Shown here one piece after another: positions 63,945 to 64,000 of a DNA stretch of 64,000 nt (positions are counted from its first letter, which is position 1; the number at the start of each line of letters is the position of its first letter). The notes below the pieces were generated by a model. It was not told the origin of the DNA and did not search any database. It saw only the letters and a list, made by a program, of their open reading frames with translations. The stretch is taken from NCBI GenBank assembly GCA_022565805.1, contig JAIULZ010000002.1, positions 24,467-88,466 on the forward strand, given 5' to 3'. Made by a program: the position numbers and the translations under genes. Origin of the DNA: Balneolales bacterium. Lineage in GTDB: Bacteria > Bacteroidota > Rhodothermia > Balneolales > Cyclonatronaceae.

Positions 63945-64000
63945 TATCAGGTATCAGGTATCAGGTATCAGGTATCAGGTATCAGGTATCAGGTATCAGG
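63945..64000. repeat. Eight perfect 7-bp tandem repeats TATCAGG at the window edge
   Basis: 56 bp = exactly 8 x TATCAGG, running to the end of the window and probably beyond. On the coding strand of the MtfA gene it reads CCTGATA repeated, ending 4 bp before the ATG. Confidence 0.97.

Overview
The window is a chromosomal stretch of a Gram-negative bacterium of the Bacteroidota/Balneolota (FCB) type. The evidence is an outer-membrane beta-barrel protein with a carboxypeptidase-regulatory-like front domain, an NlpC/P60 protein ending in a beta-barrel-like segment with a terminal Phe, predicted lipoproteins, a hybrid histidine kinase, a lysine-ended HtpG, and few recognisable Shine-Dalgarno sequences. 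Genes are of moderate GC and intergenic DNA is AT-rich. The exact genus cannot be fixed by reading. I saw no rRNA, tRNA, CRISPR array, transposase or phage gene.

Layout. 1-4.2 kb: a subtilisin-like protease cut by the left edge, then cysteine desulfurase, a DUF1499 protein and a small membrane protein. 4.3-10.2 kb: outer-membrane receptor-like protein, SLC45/GPH-type sugar transporter, 2OG-Fe(II) oxygenase. 10.5-19.1 kb: a minus-strand envelope operon, alpha-2-macroglobulin-like lipoprotein (thioester lost), a small acyl-carrier-like protein and penicillin-binding protein 1C. 19.4-22 kb: LemA plus an M48 protease with a TerB-like tail. 22.8-30.6 kb: hybrid histidine kinase, TatD, Gfo/Idh/MocA oxidoreductase, YheT-type hydrolase, Y-family DNA polymerase and an unrecognised divergent gene.

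30.6-32.5 kb is the most unusual DNA. A higBA toxin-antitoxin pair is bracketed by about 200-bp direct repeats, followed by three tandem units of about 240 bp. All of them are built from palindromes that share one 10-nt centre but have different, mutually complementary arms.

32.6-49.6 kb is mostly housekeeping: htpG, an unrecognised lipoprotein, uvrD/pcrA, lon, rsgA, a mannose-6-phosphate-isomerase-type cupin and polA. 49.9-53.3 kb is a tight three-gene operon (C39-like peptidase, RimK-like ATP-grasp ligase, GCS2-type ligase), and 59.2-60.9 kb is a translationally coupled amidoligase/class I glutamine-amidotransferase pair. Together they look like two amide- or peptide-ligase systems with trimming hydrolases whose products are unknown. 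Between them lie a SpoIIE-type phosphatase, a CaiB-type CoA transferase, an ALDH7-type aldehyde dehydrogenase and a SlyD-like FKBP. 61.2-64 kb holds a structured terminator-ended intergenic element, the NlpC/P60-barrel fusion and an MtfA-type peptidase whose start codon sits 4 nt from an array of eight perfect 7-bp repeats.

The best candidates for undescribed biology are the covarying palindrome family around higBA, the paired amide-ligase clusters, and the NlpC/P60-barrel fusion.
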